This document shows positions 63,618-64,000 of a stretch of 64,000 bases of DNA, piece after piece (position 1 is the stretch's first letter; each line of letters begins with the position of its first letter). The notes under the pieces were generated by a model that saw nothing but the letters and a program-made list of their open reading frames with translations, was not told the DNA's origin and searched no databases. The stretch comes from Rhodococcus sp. 14-2483-1-2 (GTDB lineage Bacteria > Actinomycetota > Actinomycetes > Mycobacteriales > Mycobacteriaceae), in assembly GCF_002259405.1 (NCBI RefSeq), contig NZ_NPFW01000023.1, positions 248,001 to 312,000 on the forward strand. Reading direction: 5' to 3'. The translations under genes were made by a program, and so were the position numbers.

Positions 63618-63899
63618 CGCTATCTCTGCAAACATTTTCTAGTCACCTCAGGTGCGCCGCGACTGACTGCCCTTCTGCATGCAGACATTACGAACCTGTC
63701 GTTACGGTTCGTTGTTCGTTAGCTCCCTGCGGTGGGTGACCCGCGCTCTGGCGGCGAGGACCGAGAGGAGCGAACGACACAGCGTCTGCGCTCAGCGTGT
63801 GAAGAGTACGACATGTTCGGCCTCGGCGGCTATCTGCTGTGCAGTTGCTCGAATGTGGACAGGCCCGGTTCGGTTGCGGTCACCTTGCGCGTTTGGCGG
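63618..63899. other. No supported gene right of the second transposon end
   Basis: About 280 bp between the second terminal-repeat set and the partial regulator show no convincing frame. Any promoter for the minus-strand gene would lie outside the window. Confidence 0.3.
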
Positions 63900-64000
63900 T
63901 CAGCTGGATCGGGTTGACGTTGCACCAACGCGTGTCACCGAGAACATATCTTCAACCGGGACGTTGAGGGCCGAAGCCAGCCTCATGGCTACGTCGAGCG
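63900..64000 (-). CDS. XRE-family regulator, C-terminal end (partial)
   Basis: The last 33 codons of a minus-strand gene enter from the right edge: LDVAMRLASALNVPVEDMFSVT and a short tail, ending in TGA at 63900-63902. The pattern matches the C-terminal helix of Cro/CI-type helix-turn-helix domains (xxLALRLAxALGVxxEDLF). Most of the protein lies outside the window, so its role is unknown. Confidence 0.55.
   Translation of the reverse strand, partial: LDVAMRLASALNVPVEDMFSVTRVGATSTRSS

Noticed and set aside
1..64000. CRISPR array or guide RNA for the Tn7-like element
   Set aside because: No regularly spaced direct repeats and no cas-like gene were found near the TniABQ genes, so an RNA-guided transposon is not supported.

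Overview
The window looks like accessory DNA of a mycolic-acid actinobacterium, most likely Rhodococcus or a close relative. Supporting signs are high GC, an intact AftC-type arabinofuranosyltransferase gene, an lsr2 gene (frameshifted), MmpS and Gap family proteins, and several DtxR/IdeR-type iron boxes. No rRNA, intact tRNA or CRISPR array was seen.

Layout. (1) 1-18350, minus strand: a siderophore locus. It holds a ferric-siderophore importer (binding protein, two permeases, ATPase), an 11-kb three-module NRPS (C-A-T-C-A-T-C-A-T-E), and a formyltransferase/condensation-like protein that runs off the left edge. Iron-box-like sites lie upstream of three transcription units. (2) 18400-23200: a P450cin-like cineole hydroxylase system (P450, cindoxin reductase, cindoxin) with a divergent short-chain dehydrogenase and a truncated ATPase regulator. 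(3) 24000-33000: mixed genes, namely an MmpS/Gap pair, an iron-box-controlled binding protein, AftC, a lipase, and broken Wzm, Lsr2 and racemase genes. (4) 33178-40850, minus strand: a complete thiazole/oxazole-modified microcin (TOMM; streptolysin S-like) cluster. Its precursor is an unlisted 55-residue gene at 40583-40750 whose core is very rich in Cys and Ser. Downstream come an E1-like partner, a YcaO cyclodehydratase, a SagB-type dehydrogenase, an ABC exporter, a CPBP protease with an in-frame stop, a methyltransferase and an HExxH membrane protein. I consider this the most interesting system here. (5) 40850-43300: debris including an IS110-family remnant and a NucA/NucB nuclease fragment. 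(6) 43387-51525: a defence-like island with a type ISP restriction-modification enzyme, a PD-(D/E)XK protein, an HhH protein and a GIY-YIG protein. (7) 51540-64000: a serine recombinase, then an 11.4-kb TniA/TniB/TniQ transposon carrying its own recombinase and a cargo of an AlbA-type protein, a methyltransferase, an ANT(6)-like nucleotidyltransferase, a PPOX-family flavoprotein and two GNATs. A second transposon-type end begins 5 bp beyond its right terminus.

Within the TOMM operon the precursor would be bound by the E1-like protein, heterocyclised by YcaO, oxidised by the SagB homologue, possibly methylated, cleaved and exported by the ABC pair. In the siderophore locus, iron starvation would derepress synthesis and re-uptake together. 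Several genes (29.4, 32.6, 34.8, 42.4, 44.8 and 17.9 kb) are broken by single-base events. That pattern fits either recent decay or residual sequencing error.
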